A stretch of 64,000 bases of DNA from Palsa-89 sp963824345 (GTDB lineage: Bacteria; Acidobacteriota; Terriglobia; Bryobacterales; Bryobacteraceae). The translations under genes and the position numbers were made by a program. Positions 1 through 8,479 of the stretch are shown piece after piece. The notes beneath the pieces were generated by a model, which searched no databases, was not told the origin of the DNA, and saw nothing but the letters and a program-made list of their open reading frames with translations. The stretch covers positions 124,001-188,000 of the forward strand of contig CAWGOZ010000008.1 in NCBI GenBank assembly GCA_963824345.1, given 5' to 3'. The stretch's first letter is position 1. Each line of letters opens with the position of its first letter.

Positions 1-14
1 GAACGGCACCCTCC

Positions 15-3000
15 ATGAAAGCCCTCGGAACGGCATTCATTTCTCTTTTTACGGTTTTTTGCATTCACGTCGCAGCCGCGGAAGACTTTACTTCCGTTGC
101 CTGGCAGATGGAGAGCAAAGGCGAGGCAGCCGAAGCGCGCGAATACCTGCAACGCGCCGCGCAGAGCGGGGGAGTGGATGCCAAGCTCGCTTATGCGGAA
201 TTTCTGGATCGGCATCGCGACCCCGCTGCGCGCGATGCTTACGAAAAAGTTTGGGATGGCGCCCGGGGCGAGCAACGCCAGTTGGCAGCCCGGCGTCTGG
301 TGCTTCTGGATTTGATTGGCGGAGATCGCGACCGCGCCCAGCACCATCTGAAGGATTATAGGGCCGCGGGCGGCCGCGATTTCACGTTTCCTCAAAGCGC
401 CGCTTTGGCTACGGAAAAGCGCCAGACCATCGCGATTCCTGGCCCTTTAAATTCTTTCTCGCGGATGGCGGCACTGGCGCCCGAGACGACCCCCGAAGAC
501 GTGCTCCCGGCGCTGGCTCGCAACATCGTCACGAACGGTTACCAGGCCGCCGGAAGCAACGCACTGCTGGAGCAGACCGAATATCTCAAGCTCGTAATCC
601 GTTATTTGTCACAGGCCCGCGAATTGGAGAAGCTGGCCGATTCCGGGGGCGCGATCAAGATTGAAACCTGCGATTCGTCCCAAACCGGCGAATTGCTGCG
701 GGTGCTGGGTTACCGCATGCGCGGAGGATGCGGCAGCGAGGTTGTGCTGGAAACCCTCAACGCCTCGCGCGCTTTTCTGACCATCGACTCGGGCTTCCCG
801 TTGGCGGAACTGGAACAGGACCTCCGCACCAATCGCCCCTTCAACTACGAATACAGGCCGACCCAGATTCCGATCCTCTATACGCCGGATTACTGGCTGT
901 CTTCCAAGGACCGCCAGGGCCAGGAGTTCATTGATGCCTTTTTGAACGACCCTTCGCTATGCCGTTTGTACCTGGGGCTTTCCAAGCTGGACCCGGCCGC
1001 CTCCGAGGAACTCCGCAAAACCACCACGGTGCAAAGGATTCGCGCTTACGCGCATGTGCTGGATTTCTACGGCGGGATGTTCCAGGTTCGCGACGGCCGG
1101 GCGGTGGTGCCCGGAGGCACGCGTTCCGAGAAGGCCTGGTCTGAACTGGTGGGAGTTTGGCCCGACAAACCGGGACCGTTTTTCGAGCGCCTGGTCATGC
1201 GCGATGACGGATGGCTGGCCAGCTACTTTGACGCACTGTCGCACATCAGCAACAATCCCGCGAATGGCCCGGTGCAAGCCTATCTGACCGAGCCCGAGCG
1301 TATGAAGCGGTTTTATGGGGCAATTCGCGGCAAGGTAACCAGCCCCGGCCCGGCGAGGCCCGTGTTCCGCTCGAACACCGACATGATGTTGCTGACGGCG
1401 CGCTTGCGCCTGGACCCCAACGGCACGCCGCACATTCCGGGAGGCCTGGAGGTGTGGCGGACGCTGTTTGTCGAACACCCCTCCGGCAGCGGAAAGTACG
1501 ACAGCAAGCTCAGCCAGTCGGCCGCGAGTTGGAAGGAACCCGACAACGTCATCGAGGCGTTGTTCGGGCTGTGCCGCAAGACGGTGGAGAACGAGCCGTT
1601 GAAAATCTTCATGGCATTGAGCGACGTGGACCGCCATCGCGCAACACCGCTCGATCCCAAAACCGCCGATCGGCTGGCGCGCGAATTCCGCTCGTTCGGG
1701 GCGCAATATCCGATTTTCGCCGAAGCTTCCGATATCTCCACGAATACGATCAACCAATTTCTGGACACCGCGGAAAGCATCAACCAGATCCGGGATGTTC
1801 CGCTGCGCTCGGACGCGGCGGGAACGCTGCAGGCGCTGGTGGGACTGTGGCAGATTTTTTGCCGCCAGAACTCAATCGCCGCGGCCGATCGCGACCGTCC
1901 GCTGGCCAGCATCCTGTCGCGCTTTAGCAAGGTGAAAAATGCAGGCGACGTGTTCGACGGTGGACGAGAAGGCGTGCAAACACTGTTGGCCGCCACCAAC
2001 TCGCCCGCCGGTGTTTCGCCTCAGGATCGCATGCTCGATCTGTTGGCCGGCACGGCGCAATCCGACGTGTCGGACCCACACAACCAGATGGTGGAGGACA
2101 TGATTCGGATCTTCGAGGCGCAGCGGCTCATTTCCCTCACCTCGCTTTTCGATCTGGCGGATCATCTGGAGAGACTCGGCAAAGGCGAGAAAGTGAACAG
2201 CGCGCTGATTGCCAAGACGGCGGCGCGGATTTCTGAGATTCAGTTGCCGCGCAATTCGTTGAGCGGTTCGGAAAACAATTCGATGAGCTTCGGCTATTGG
2301 CCGGAGAAGCACATCGAAGCGGAACGGAAACTGAACCTCCGCGCTTTTATCGATCGCGCGGGAGCCGATCCCAAGAAACTGGACGAAGTTCGCGGCTTGC
2401 TGGCGCCGTTTCTTCGCGACACCCTGATCGGTTTCAACTACGTGCACTACGCCCCGCCCGGGGCGCAGGTGCTCTACACCAATCCGCTGTTCGTTCGCGG
2501 ACACGATTTCATTGGCCTGCAGGGAACCATGGCCACCTGGAAAGATACGGAATTGCTCGGAAGCGGCTGGCCCTCCAGCGGCGGCGGAAAACTGGTGGGA
2601 TCGGTGGTGAGCCTGCCCTATGCGCTGGCCGAGGCCGAACAAAACTTCTTGATTCCATCGCGCGAGCAAGCTCTGATCTGGGGCGATCTGGTTCCGCAGC
2701 TCCTCGTTACCGCGACCGTTCCGCGCTGGTGGAACGTCACGCCCGCGCAATTGCACTGGGTGGCACTGCATATGGAATACGCCGAGACGTTGTTGGCGGA
2801 GTCCGCGCTAAACGCGGGCCGCCGGCAAATCGTTCTGGATGCGTTGGCCCAATACGCCCCGCCGGCGCGCGTCGCCCAGATACGCGGCTCGTTGGAAATG
2901 GGGGCGGTCGACACGGCGTTGGAAAGAGTGATGCCGTCGGAATTGTTTGCGGTTGCCCGCGATCTAGCGGCGGATTCATCCGGCAGCCCGCTCGCGGCCG

Positions 3001-3392
3001 AGATCCGCCGGGAGGCCGCTGAAACGCCCCGGCAACTGAACTACGACGCGATTTCCCGTGCCTTCGGCACGCCCAAGCCAACCTTGGCCAACTCGTACTC
3101 TCCGGAATTGCTCGGCCTCCGCACGTTCCCCACGCTGATGGGGTATTCCAGCAGAATCCTGGCCGAGAGTTGGGAATCCAACTTGCTCTATTACGCGGCT
3201 CTGGCCGATCAGTTGTATCTGTCGCCGGGCGAGCTCAATGTCCTGGTCCCGGATTGGACGCGCCAGACCGTGGAGCGCATCTTCGCCACCAATCTGGAGG
3301 ATTGGCCGGCGCTGCTGCGTTCGCTGCGGCTGGTTGGCGAGGATGTCCGCGAGAAAGCGCGAAAACGCGTAACGGCGGCCGCTGGTTCTTAG
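15..3392 (+). CDS. Large secreted protein of unknown function
   Basis: I do not recognise this 1125-residue protein. The first 22 residues form a clear signal peptide (basic start, hydrophobic core, AAA before EDF), so it is probably exported to the periplasm or outer surface. Residues about 25-110 are Ala/Glu/Arg-rich with short helical units that resemble TPR/Sel1 repeats. The rest contains no motif I can name, and there are no further membrane segments. It ends 27 bp before a VWFA-type secreted protein on the same strand, so the two may be co-transcribed. The ATG follows only 14 bases of window sequence, so the upstream signals cannot be judged. Codon use matches the neighbours. The long uninterrupted frame makes the gene itself secure; its function is open. 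Confidence 0.85.
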   Translation: MKALGTAFISLFTVFCIHVAAAEDFTSVAWQMESKGEAAEAREYLQRAAQSGGVDAKLAYAEFLDRHRDPAARDAYEKVWDGARGEQRQLAARRLVLLDLIGGDRDRAQHHLKDYRAAGGRDFTFPQSAALATEKRQTIAIPGPLNSFSRMAALAPETTPEDVLPALARNIVTNGYQAAGSNALLEQTEYLKLVIRYLSQARELEKLADSGGAIKIETCDSSQTGELLRVLGYRMRGGCGSEVVLETLNASRAFLTIDSGFPLAELEQDLRTNRPFNYEYRPTQIPILYTPDYWLSSKDRQGQEFIDAFLNDPSLCRLYLGLSKLDPAASEELRKTTTVQRIRAYAHVLDFYGGMFQVRDGRAVVPGGTRSEKAWSELVGVWPDKPGPFFERLVMRDDGWLASYFDALSHISNNPANGPVQAYLTEPERMKRFYGAIRGKVTSPGPARPVFRSNTDMMLLTARLRLDPNGTPHIPGGLEVWRTLFVEHPSGSGKYDSKLSQSAASWKEPDNVIEALFGLCRKTVENEPLKIFMALSDVDRHRATPLDPKTADRLAREFRSFGAQYPIFAEASDISTNTINQFLDTAESINQIRDVPLRSDAAGTLQALVGLWQIFCRQNSIAAADRDRPLASILSRFSKVKNAGDVFDGGREGVQTLLAATNSPAGVSPQDRMLDLLAGTAQSDVSDPHNQMVEDMIRIFEAQRLISLTSLFDLADHLERLGKGEKVNSALIAKTAARISEIQLPRNSLSGSENNSMSFGYWPEKHIEAERKLNLRAFIDRAGADPKKLDEVRGLLAPFLRDTLIGFNYVHYAPPGAQVLYTNPLFVRGHDFIGLQGTMATWKDTELLGSGWPSSGGGKLVGSVVSLPYALAEAEQNFLIPSREQALIWGDLVPQLLVTATVPRWWNVTPAQLHWVALHMEYAETLLAESALNAGRRQIVLDALAQYAPPARVAQIRGSLEMGAVDTALERVMPSELFAVARDLAADSSGSPLAAEIRREAAETPRQLNYDAISRAFGTPKPTLANSYSPELLGLRTFPTLMGYSSRILAESWESNLLYYAALADQLYLSPGELNVLVPDWTRQTVERIFATNLEDWPALLRSLRLVGEDVREKARKRVTAAAGS

Positions 3393-3419
3393 TCTCATTA
3401 TTTATTTTCGGAGGACGTC

Positions 3420-4430
3420 TTGCAGTTCAATCGTCGGATACTCATTGGTGCTTCCGTAGTTTTACTGGCGGTTTCCCTGATGCTGTTCGCCCAGGAGCGG
3501 CCGACCTTCCGCGTGAAGGTCGACATGGTGGTGTTGAGTTTCACCGTCACCGACAGCAAGGGTCACTACATCAACGGACTGAAGCCCGCCGATTTCCACA
3601 TCGCCGAGGACGGCATTAGTCAAAAGATCAATACCTTCGGAGAAGGCAACACGGCTCCCGTGCGGGTGCTGGAAAACGGGACGGTGCAGCCACTGGTGGC
3701 GTCCACCGAAGGCAGCGGCCCCGAGCTTGATGCCAACCCTTCCACCGTGCGCTCCGACTCGTTCGTGGGAACCAACGTGTTCGTGCTCTTCGATACCAGC
3801 AACTACATGTACCGCGGATTTGTCTATGCCTCCGACGCCATCGCCGATTTCGTGCGCGGTTTAGACAAATCCGATTCGGTGGCGGTCTACACTTTCAGCC
3901 GCAATCTTTCGCGGCCCGCGCCCCTCACGCACGATCGCAACGACGCCATTTTTGGCCTTCGCAAAGCCGTGGCGGGCGACGACGCGGCGCTGTACAACGG
4001 TTTGCTGCTGACGCTGCGCGACGCCTCCAAGGTACCGGGACGCAAAGTAATCATCGTGTTTTCCAACGGGCCGGATAACGCCAGCCTGATCGCTCCCGAC
4101 GATGTGCGTGCGGTGGCTGAAGACGACGGCATTCCCATCTACGTCATCTCCACTAACGACGTTTCGAAAGATCCGACCTCGAGCAACGTTTTTAAACGCA
4201 TTTCCACGCGTACCGGCGGCAAGGCGTATTTCGCAAAGACCTGGCAGAAGCAGGTGGAAGCGTTTGAATCGATTCGCGAGGATCTCGGCAACAGCTACAC
4301 CATCACGTATTATCCGCAGCCGAACCCCAACGAAGGATTCCGCAAGATCAACGTTGAAATCGTCAGTGACGTCGGCAAAAAATATCGCGTTCGCGCCCGG
4401 CCGGGCTATCGCCCGCAAGGCGGATTCTAA
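3420..4430 (+). CDS. VWFA-related secreted protein of the acidobacterial family
   Basis: This 336-residue protein has an N-terminal signal sequence (hydrophobic stretch at residues about 7-22, ending FAQ). An Ig-like N-terminal region (FRVKVDMVVLSFTVTDSKG, then LKPADFHIAEDG) precedes a von Willebrand A domain from about residue 118 with VFVLFDTSNYM. The canonical MIDAS motif DxSxS is degenerate here (DTSNY), so metal binding may be altered. The architecture matches the acidobacterial VWFA family (TIGR03436-like), which is abundant in Solibacter-type genomes and of unknown function. The start is TTG: a strong GGAGG lies at 3410-3414 with good spacing. Export and adhesion or protein binding are family-level inferences. 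Confidence 0.88.
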   Translation: MQFNRRILIGASVVLLAVSLMLFAQERPTFRVKVDMVVLSFTVTDSKGHYINGLKPADFHIAEDGISQKINTFGEGNTAPVRVLENGTVQPLVASTEGSGPELDANPSTVRSDSFVGTNVFVLFDTSNYMYRGFVYASDAIADFVRGLDKSDSVAVYTFSRNLSRPAPLTHDRNDAIFGLRKAVAGDDAALYNGLLLTLRDASKVPGRKVIIVFSNGPDNASLIAPDDVRAVAEDDGIPIYVISTNDVSKDPTSSNVFKRISTRTGGKAYFAKTWQKQVEAFESIREDLGNSYTITYYPQPNPNEGFRKINVEIVSDVGKKYRVRARPGYRPQGGF

Positions 4431-4453
4431 GCCGGGACCGTGCTCTACCAGCT

Positions 4454-4496
4454 CTGGCGACTGCTAGTCGCTACCCAGGCTGGACGGCTCTTTTCT
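4454..4496 (+). terminator. Possible terminator hairpin after the VWFA gene
   Basis: GCGACT at 4457-4462 and AGTCGC at 4466-4471 form a perfect 6-bp inverted repeat around a 3-base loop. CTGG/CCAG bases outside it could extend the stem. A short T-run (cttttc) follows only at about 4491, so this is a weak intrinsic terminator at best. It sits 24 bases after the stop codon. Confidence 0.3.
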
Positions 4497-4652
4497 CGGG
4501 TTTGACGGCGACCAGATGCTGTTCGAATACTTTGGCGTGGGCTGTGAGGCTGCGACTTCAGTGCGGTATTGGAGTCCGCCCACTAGCCTTCGCTTACAAC
4601 GAGAGCGGATGCGTGTGGGGTATAGTTTCGGCGAGCGCCAACGACTTTTTCA

Positions 4653-5018
4653 TCACATGGAGTGAAATTCAATCTGTAGACTGACTCGAACCGCGATGGC
4701 TTTGCCGTCCTTTTGCGCCGGAGCAAAACGCCATTCTTTCACGGCCTCAACCGCGCTTTGGTCCAGATCCTTGTCCAGGCTTTTCAGGATGTGCGGCTCC
4801 CTGGGCAAACCTTTCGAGCTGACGATGAGCCCGATCAGTACCGAGCCGACGGCTCGCACGCCCCGGCCGTTTGGATACTGGGGAGGGGTTTGCTTGATCA
4901 CCCGCGGAGGAGTGACGCCCGGCCCGAGATCGTAAACTTGTTCGTCACTTGTTTGGGCCGGAACGGGCAGAGTCCAAGCCGCGCAACAACAAATGAGTAG
5001 AACTCGCCGCCGCATCAC
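4653..5018 (-). CDS. TonB C-terminal domain protein, secreted
   Basis: A 121-residue protein with a signal peptide (RRRVLLICCCAAWTLPVPAQ) followed directly by a TonB C-terminal domain. Visible hallmarks are PPQYP, GSVLIGLIVSSKG, the ALD-like helix LDQSAVEAVKEWRF and a final beta strand. Classical TonB has an N-terminal membrane anchor and a Pro-rich linker; both are missing, so this is a free periplasmic TonB-C module. Such stand-alone domains are common in acidobacteria, and they may not energise receptors at all. The start is GTG at 5018 or ATG at 5015: GAGG about 7-10 bases upstream supports either. It is transcribed divergently from the cytochrome P460 gene. Confidence 0.85.
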   Translation of the reverse strand: MMRRRVLLICCCAAWTLPVPAQTSDEQVYDLGPGVTPPRVIKQTPPQYPNGRGVRAVGSVLIGLIVSSKGLPREPHILKSLDKDLDQSAVEAVKEWRFAPAQKDGKAIAVRVSLQIEFHSM

Positions 5019-5101
5019 GCACGTCCCTCGCTCCCACCCAAAGATTGTTGAAAGGACGCTAGCCGGCAGCGCGCGGTTTCAGGGTTTATTGTCGAGAATG
5101 G

Positions 5102-5107
5102 TAAACT
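5102..5107 (+). promoter_or_regulatory. Extended -10 element of the cytochrome P460 gene
   Basis: TAAACT is preceded directly by TGG (5099-5101), an extended -10 arrangement, and followed by 7 bases and the ATG at 5115. No Shine-Dalgarno sequence lies between them, so the transcript would be leaderless or nearly so. Confidence 0.45.
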
Positions 5108-5114
5108 CAGCCGC

Positions 5115-5672
5115 ATGTCCTCCGCCGCAATCCGCATTCTGGTCGCTGCAAGTTCCCTGGCGGGTTTCCTGCCGTGTCTGATAGCCCAACCGCACTACGC
5201 CACCGACGGTCAGTTGACGCTGCCCAGCGACTATCGCGAGTGGGTCTTCCTGAGCTCGGGGCTTGGAATGAGTTACGCGCCGATGGCCGGGATGGCTCCG
5301 GCGTTTACCAACGTGTTTGTGAACCCCGCGGCGTATCGTTCTTTCCTCTCAAACGGCACATGGCCCGACAAGACCATGCTGGTGCTGGAAATAAGAGCGT
5401 CGGCCAGCAAAGGCTCAATCAATAAGGGTGGATCGTACCAAAGCGACGTGCTCGGGATCGAAGGAGAGGTGAAGGATCTGGCGAAGTTCGGAGGCAACGG
5501 CTGGGCGTTCTTCGGATTCGGCAAATCGAGCACTGGCAAAATGCTGGCGCGCAGCGAGGATTGCTACGCTTGCCACGCCGAACATGGCGCAGTGGACAAT
5601 ACTTTCGTGCAATTCTATCCGGTGCTGCTCGAGATCGCGAAACAAAAGGGAACCGTCAAAGGCGATCGCTAA
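5115..5672 (+). CDS. Cytochrome P460 family protein
   Basis: A 185-residue exported haem protein. Residues 1-24 are a signal peptide (SAAIRILVAASSLAGFLPCLIAQ). The body carries family hallmarks: LPSDYREWVFLSSGLGMSY near the N-terminus, FVNPAAYRSF and WPDKTMLVLEIR in the middle. A single c-type haem motif, CYACH, lies at about residue 152, followed by the conserved AEHGAVDNTFVQFYP. Cytochrome P460 proteins carry a Lys-cross-linked c-haem and include hydroxylamine- or nitric-oxide-handling enzymes; many homologues in heterotrophs are uncharacterised. No nitrification genes are nearby, so a substrate cannot be assigned. The stop overlaps the end of the convergent phosphoribosyltransferase gene by 4 bases. 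Confidence 0.88.
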   Translation: MSSAAIRILVAASSLAGFLPCLIAQPHYATDGQLTLPSDYREWVFLSSGLGMSYAPMAGMAPAFTNVFVNPAAYRSFLSNGTWPDKTMLVLEIRASASKGSINKGGSYQSDVLGIEGEVKDLAKFGGNGWAFFGFGKSSTGKMLARSEDCYACHAEHGAVDNTFVQFYPVLLEIAKQKGTVKGDR

Positions 5673-6283
5673 ATCCAAACTTTTTCGGCCGGCACGCCGC
5701 GCTTGCACATCTCGCACGATCCCGCATCCTTGTAATACGTAGCATCGAGTTGGGCGAGATAGTACAGAGGCAGCGGGCTGAAATCCACGGTCTTCGGCGT
5801 GGGCTGATAGACGATCACAGCCATTCCGACTACTTGGGCGCCGGTGGATTCCACCAGGCGCTTCAGCTCCCCGAGGTTGCGCCCCGATCGCAAAATGTCA
5901 TCCACCAGCAATACCTTCTCGCCGGGCTTCTGTTCCAGAAACTGGCGAAATCGCATGGAACCGCGCTCTTCTCGGCGATCCGCCCAGTAAACCTGGTGCG
6001 CCCGGAGCGCTTCACACACGCCGTACGCCACCGGCAACCCGCCGGTGTCCGGCGAGACGATGGAAAGCTCGGGAATCATGGCGCGAATCTCGGCGTTCGC
6101 GCGCAACAGCCGGCTCAAACCGACGCTGAGCACCTTGGCGTGCTGAAAATACCGCATCGCCAATTGCACTTGCATATATTCTGTAGCGTGCAGGCCGTTG
6201 GGATATTCGAAATGGCCGTCCCGGATCGCCCCGGTTCGGCGCAGTAAATTTACCACTTCGTCTTGAGTTGGAACCAGATGCAT
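5669..6283 (-). CDS. Orotate phosphoribosyltransferase-like enzyme
   Basis: A 204-residue type I phosphoribosyltransferase. The PRPP-binding signature VLLVDDILRSG lies at about residue 125, and the N-terminal GHFEYPNGLHATEY resembles the PyrE substrate loop. A Cys pair (CEMCKRGVPAE) at the C-terminus could bind metal; it is not typical of housekeeping PyrE. The start at 6283 is chosen because AAGGA lies 6 bases upstream; a 43-residue upstream extension of the open frame is Arg-rich and looks like non-coding sequence. It is not embedded in a pyr operon, so it may be a paralogue acting on another base or in regulation. It lies 71 bases downstream of the glycosyl-1-phosphate transferase gene on the same strand. 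Confidence 0.8.
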   Translation of the reverse strand: MHLVPTQDEVVNLLRRTGAIRDGHFEYPNGLHATEYMQVQLAMRYFQHAKVLSVGLSRLLRANAEIRAMIPELSIVSPDTGGLPVAYGVCEALRAHQVYWADRREERGSMRFRQFLEQKPGEKVLLVDDILRSGRNLGELKRLVESTGAQVVGMAVIVYQPTPKTVDFSPLPLYYLAQLDATYYKDAGSCEMCKRGVPAEKVWI

Positions 6284-6354
6284 AGCCGTCCTTATTGTCT
6301 CGCGATTGCGTGATCGGCGTACACGGCTCCCGCACGGTCGCGGCTCGGAAACTC

Positions 6355-7815
6355 TTAATAGGCTCCCCGTCCTGTCAGCACGCGCGGAATGGTGCGCAGA
6401 ATGATCTTCCAATCCAGCGCCAGCGACCAGGTGTCGATGTACTGCATGTCCATCTTCATCCAGGTGTCGAAATCAAGCGTGTCGCGGCCCGCCACGGCCC
6501 ACAGGCACGTAAGCCCCGGGCGCATGCGCAGACGGCGCCGCTGCCAGGTTTGATAATTCTCTACCTCTTCCGGGACCGCCGGGCGCGGCCCCACCAGCGA
6601 CATGTCGCCCTTCAGCACGTTCCACAACTGCGGCCACTCGTCGATTGAAAACTTGCGTAAAAAGCGGCCCACCCCGGTGAGGCGCGGATCGTTGCGGATT
6701 TTGAACGCGGTCTGTTTGTGGCTCAGGTGCGCCAACGAAGCTTTGAGCTCCTCGGCGTTGTCGCACATGGAGCGAAATTTGTAGAATACAAAACGCCGGC
6801 CGTTCAGACCGCAGCGCTCCTGGCGGAAAATCGCGGGGCCGGGCAACGTCAGCCGGATCAACAAAGAGATCAGCAGCATGAAGGGAAGCAGCAGAACCAG
6901 CGCTGCCGCGGCCAGCACCACATCGGTGACGCGTTTCGCCAGCAGGCGGATCTCGTCATGCGGCGCCGCCGAAAACGTGAGCAGAGGCGTAGAACCCAGC
7001 CGATCCAGGTAGATCTGACTATTGATGTGCGGGAAGAAATCCACCACCACTCGCGTGCGGACGCCTTGTTCGTCGCACAGCAGAAAAAGCTCTTCCATCT
7101 CGCCGAGCTTGCGGCTGTCGACGGCAAAAATGATCTCGTCGATGACCTGCTGGCGCAACAACTCCGGCAGGCGCGACAGCGCGTAACGGTCGTACTCTTG
7201 CGACAATCGTACCTGACCCGGTTCGTCATCGAGAAAGCCCATCAGCCGGATCCCGTAGTCCGAGGATTTTTCGAGCGCTTCGCCCAGGCGCAGGGCGTTG
7301 TCGCCCGAGCCCACTACCATGACGAAATGCGCGGCTCCGAACTCGCGCCGCAGGCCTCCGATCACGCGCGCGGCATTAATCCGAAACAGACATAGCAGAA
7401 TCCAGGCATACACCGCGACCAGAGCCACAAACGGACGACTCAGGTCGAGGCGCAGGACGAATTGGATTAGAACCAGGCAAACCGCACCCAACGCGCATTG
7501 GCGAAACGTATCGCGCAGCACGACGCTGGGATGCGCAGAGTCGAGTTTTTCGTAAACATCGAACCAGTAGCCGATGGCGACCCAGCACAGCGCTGAGAGA
7601 ACCAGCAGAAGCGCGGCCACCGGAAAATCGATGTAGAAAGTCTTGTCCAAATGCAGCCGCAGACGCGTCTGGTACGCGGCTATAAAGGCGATGGAAGTAA
7701 GCAGAACGTCGGTGGCGCCGAAGATGGCCTTGACTTTTCGATAGTGCCTGCTGAACACTTCGGACTCAGCATAGCATGAGCCCTGCGCGTGCTCGCTTGC
7801 CGGGCGCGGTATCAT
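6355..7815 (-). CDS. Exopolysaccharide undecaprenyl-phosphate glycosyl-1-phosphate transferase
   Basis: A 486-residue membrane enzyme of the WbaP/EpsE type. The N-terminal half contains about four membrane helices and a CoA-binding-like segment (FVMVVGSGDNALRLGEAL). A fifth hydrophobic segment near residue 295 precedes the bacterial sugar transferase domain, recognisable by KRVTDVVLAA, FRQERCGLNGRRFVFYKFRSM, FSIDEWPQLWNVLKGDMSLVGPRP and RPGLTCLWAV. The family transfers a sugar-1-phosphate from a nucleotide sugar to undecaprenyl phosphate, the first committed step of surface polysaccharide synthesis. No other polysaccharide genes are in the window. The exact start is uncertain: ATG at 7815 overlaps the promoter area of clpP, and a GTG about 18 codons later is also possible. 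Confidence 0.87.
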   Translation of the reverse strand: MIPRPASEHAQGSCYAESEVFSRHYRKVKAIFGATDVLLTSIAFIAAYQTRLRLHLDKTFYIDFPVAALLLVLSALCWVAIGYWFDVYEKLDSAHPSVVLRDTFRQCALGAVCLVLIQFVLRLDLSRPFVALVAVYAWILLCLFRINAARVIGGLRREFGAAHFVMVVGSGDNALRLGEALEKSSDYGIRLMGFLDDEPGQVRLSQEYDRYALSRLPELLRQQVIDEIIFAVDSRKLGEMEELFLLCDEQGVRTRVVVDFFPHINSQIYLDRLGSTPLLTFSAAPHDEIRLLAKRVTDVVLAAAALVLLLPFMLLISLLIRLTLPGPAIFRQERCGLNGRRFVFYKFRSMCDNAEELKASLAHLSHKQTAFKIRNDPRLTGVGRFLRKFSIDEWPQLWNVLKGDMSLVGPRPAVPEEVENYQTWQRRRLRMRPGLTCLWAVAGRDTLDFDTWMKMDMQYIDTWSLALDWKIILRTIPRVLTGRGAY

Positions 7816-7832
7816 GTTGTTTTATGAAGGAG
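7810..7832 (+). promoter_or_regulatory. Candidate clpP -10 element and ribosome binding site
   Basis: TATCAT at 7810-7815 is a good -10 match. AAGGAG at 7827-7832 stands 9 bases before the ATG at 7842. A second ATG at 7824 lies 8 bases behind the -10 element, so a leaderless start there is the alternative. Confidence 0.4.
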
Positions 7833-7841
7833 CCCAGTTCC

Positions 7842-8471
7842 ATGCGGAGTCCCATGCAGAATTCAGTCCTCGTCCCGATGGTGGTGGAGCAAACGTCTCG
7901 CGGCGAGCGCGCTTTTGACATCTACTCGCGGCTGCTCAAGGAAAATATCATTTTCCTGGGTACCCCGATCGACGACAACGTTGCGAATTTGATCATCGCC
8001 CAAATGCTCTTCCTGGCCGCGGAAGATCCCGAAAAAGACATCTCGCTGTATATCAACTCGCCGGGAGGCTCGATTACGGCGGGCTTGGCCATTCTCGACA
8101 CCATGAACCTGGTGGAGCCGGACATTGTGACCTACTGCCTGGGACAGGCCGCTTCCATGGCGGCCGTGCTGCTGGCGTGCGGCAACAAAGGCAAGCGCTA
8201 CAGCCTGCCCCACGCGCGCATCCTGATCCACCAACCGTCCATGAGCGGCCTGGGCGGGCAGGCTACCGATATCGATATTTACGCCCGCGAGATCCTGCGC
8301 ATGCGCGAAGCGCTGAATCAGATTCTCGCCAACGCCACGGGCCAGCCGGTGGATCGCATCGGCCGCGACGTGGACCGCGACTATATCCTGGAGCCCGAGC
8401 AAGCGCTGGAATACGGCTTGATCGACCGCATTATCGAGAGTCGCGCGCTGCAACCCGTTCCCACGCGCTAG
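7842..8471 (+). CDS. clpP: ATP-dependent Clp protease proteolytic subunit
   Basis: A 209-residue ClpP serine protease. The nucleophile region GQAASMAA, the His region ARILIHQPS and the Asp region DVDRDYIL form the expected catalytic triad; LYINSPGGSITAG and EYGLIDRII are further family signatures. ClpP forms a barrel of two heptamers that degrades proteins delivered by ClpX or ClpA. The usual neighbours tig and clpX are absent, so this may be a stand-alone or second copy. I prefer the ATG at 7842 because AAGGAG lies 9 bases upstream. Other candidates are ATG 7824 (8 bases after a -10-like TATCAT) and ATG 7854. Length and motifs are those of ordinary active ClpP. Confidence 0.95.
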   Translation: MRSPMQNSVLVPMVVEQTSRGERAFDIYSRLLKENIIFLGTPIDDNVANLIIAQMLFLAAEDPEKDISLYINSPGGSITAGLAILDTMNLVEPDIVTYCLGQAASMAAVLLACGNKGKRYSLPHARILIHQPSMSGLGGQATDIDIYAREILRMREALNQILANATGQPVDRIGRDVDRDYILEPEQALEYGLIDRIIESRALQPVPTR

Positions 8472-8479
8472 CAGCGCCG

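Noticed and set aside
957..1757. Long minus-strand open frame inside the first gene
   Set aside because: It lies wholly within the 1125-residue frame, has no recognisable domain or start signal, and its Arg/His-rich composition is typical of an antisense shadow in GC-rich DNA.
4502..4684. 60-residue plus-strand frame between the VWFA and TonB-C genes
   Set aside because: There is no ribosome binding site and no conserved pattern, and it overlaps the 3' end of the TonB-C gene on the other strand.
5673..6247. Plus-strand frame opposite the phosphoribosyltransferase
   Set aside because: The phosphoribosyltransferase has clear PRPP-site motifs, so this is a shadow.
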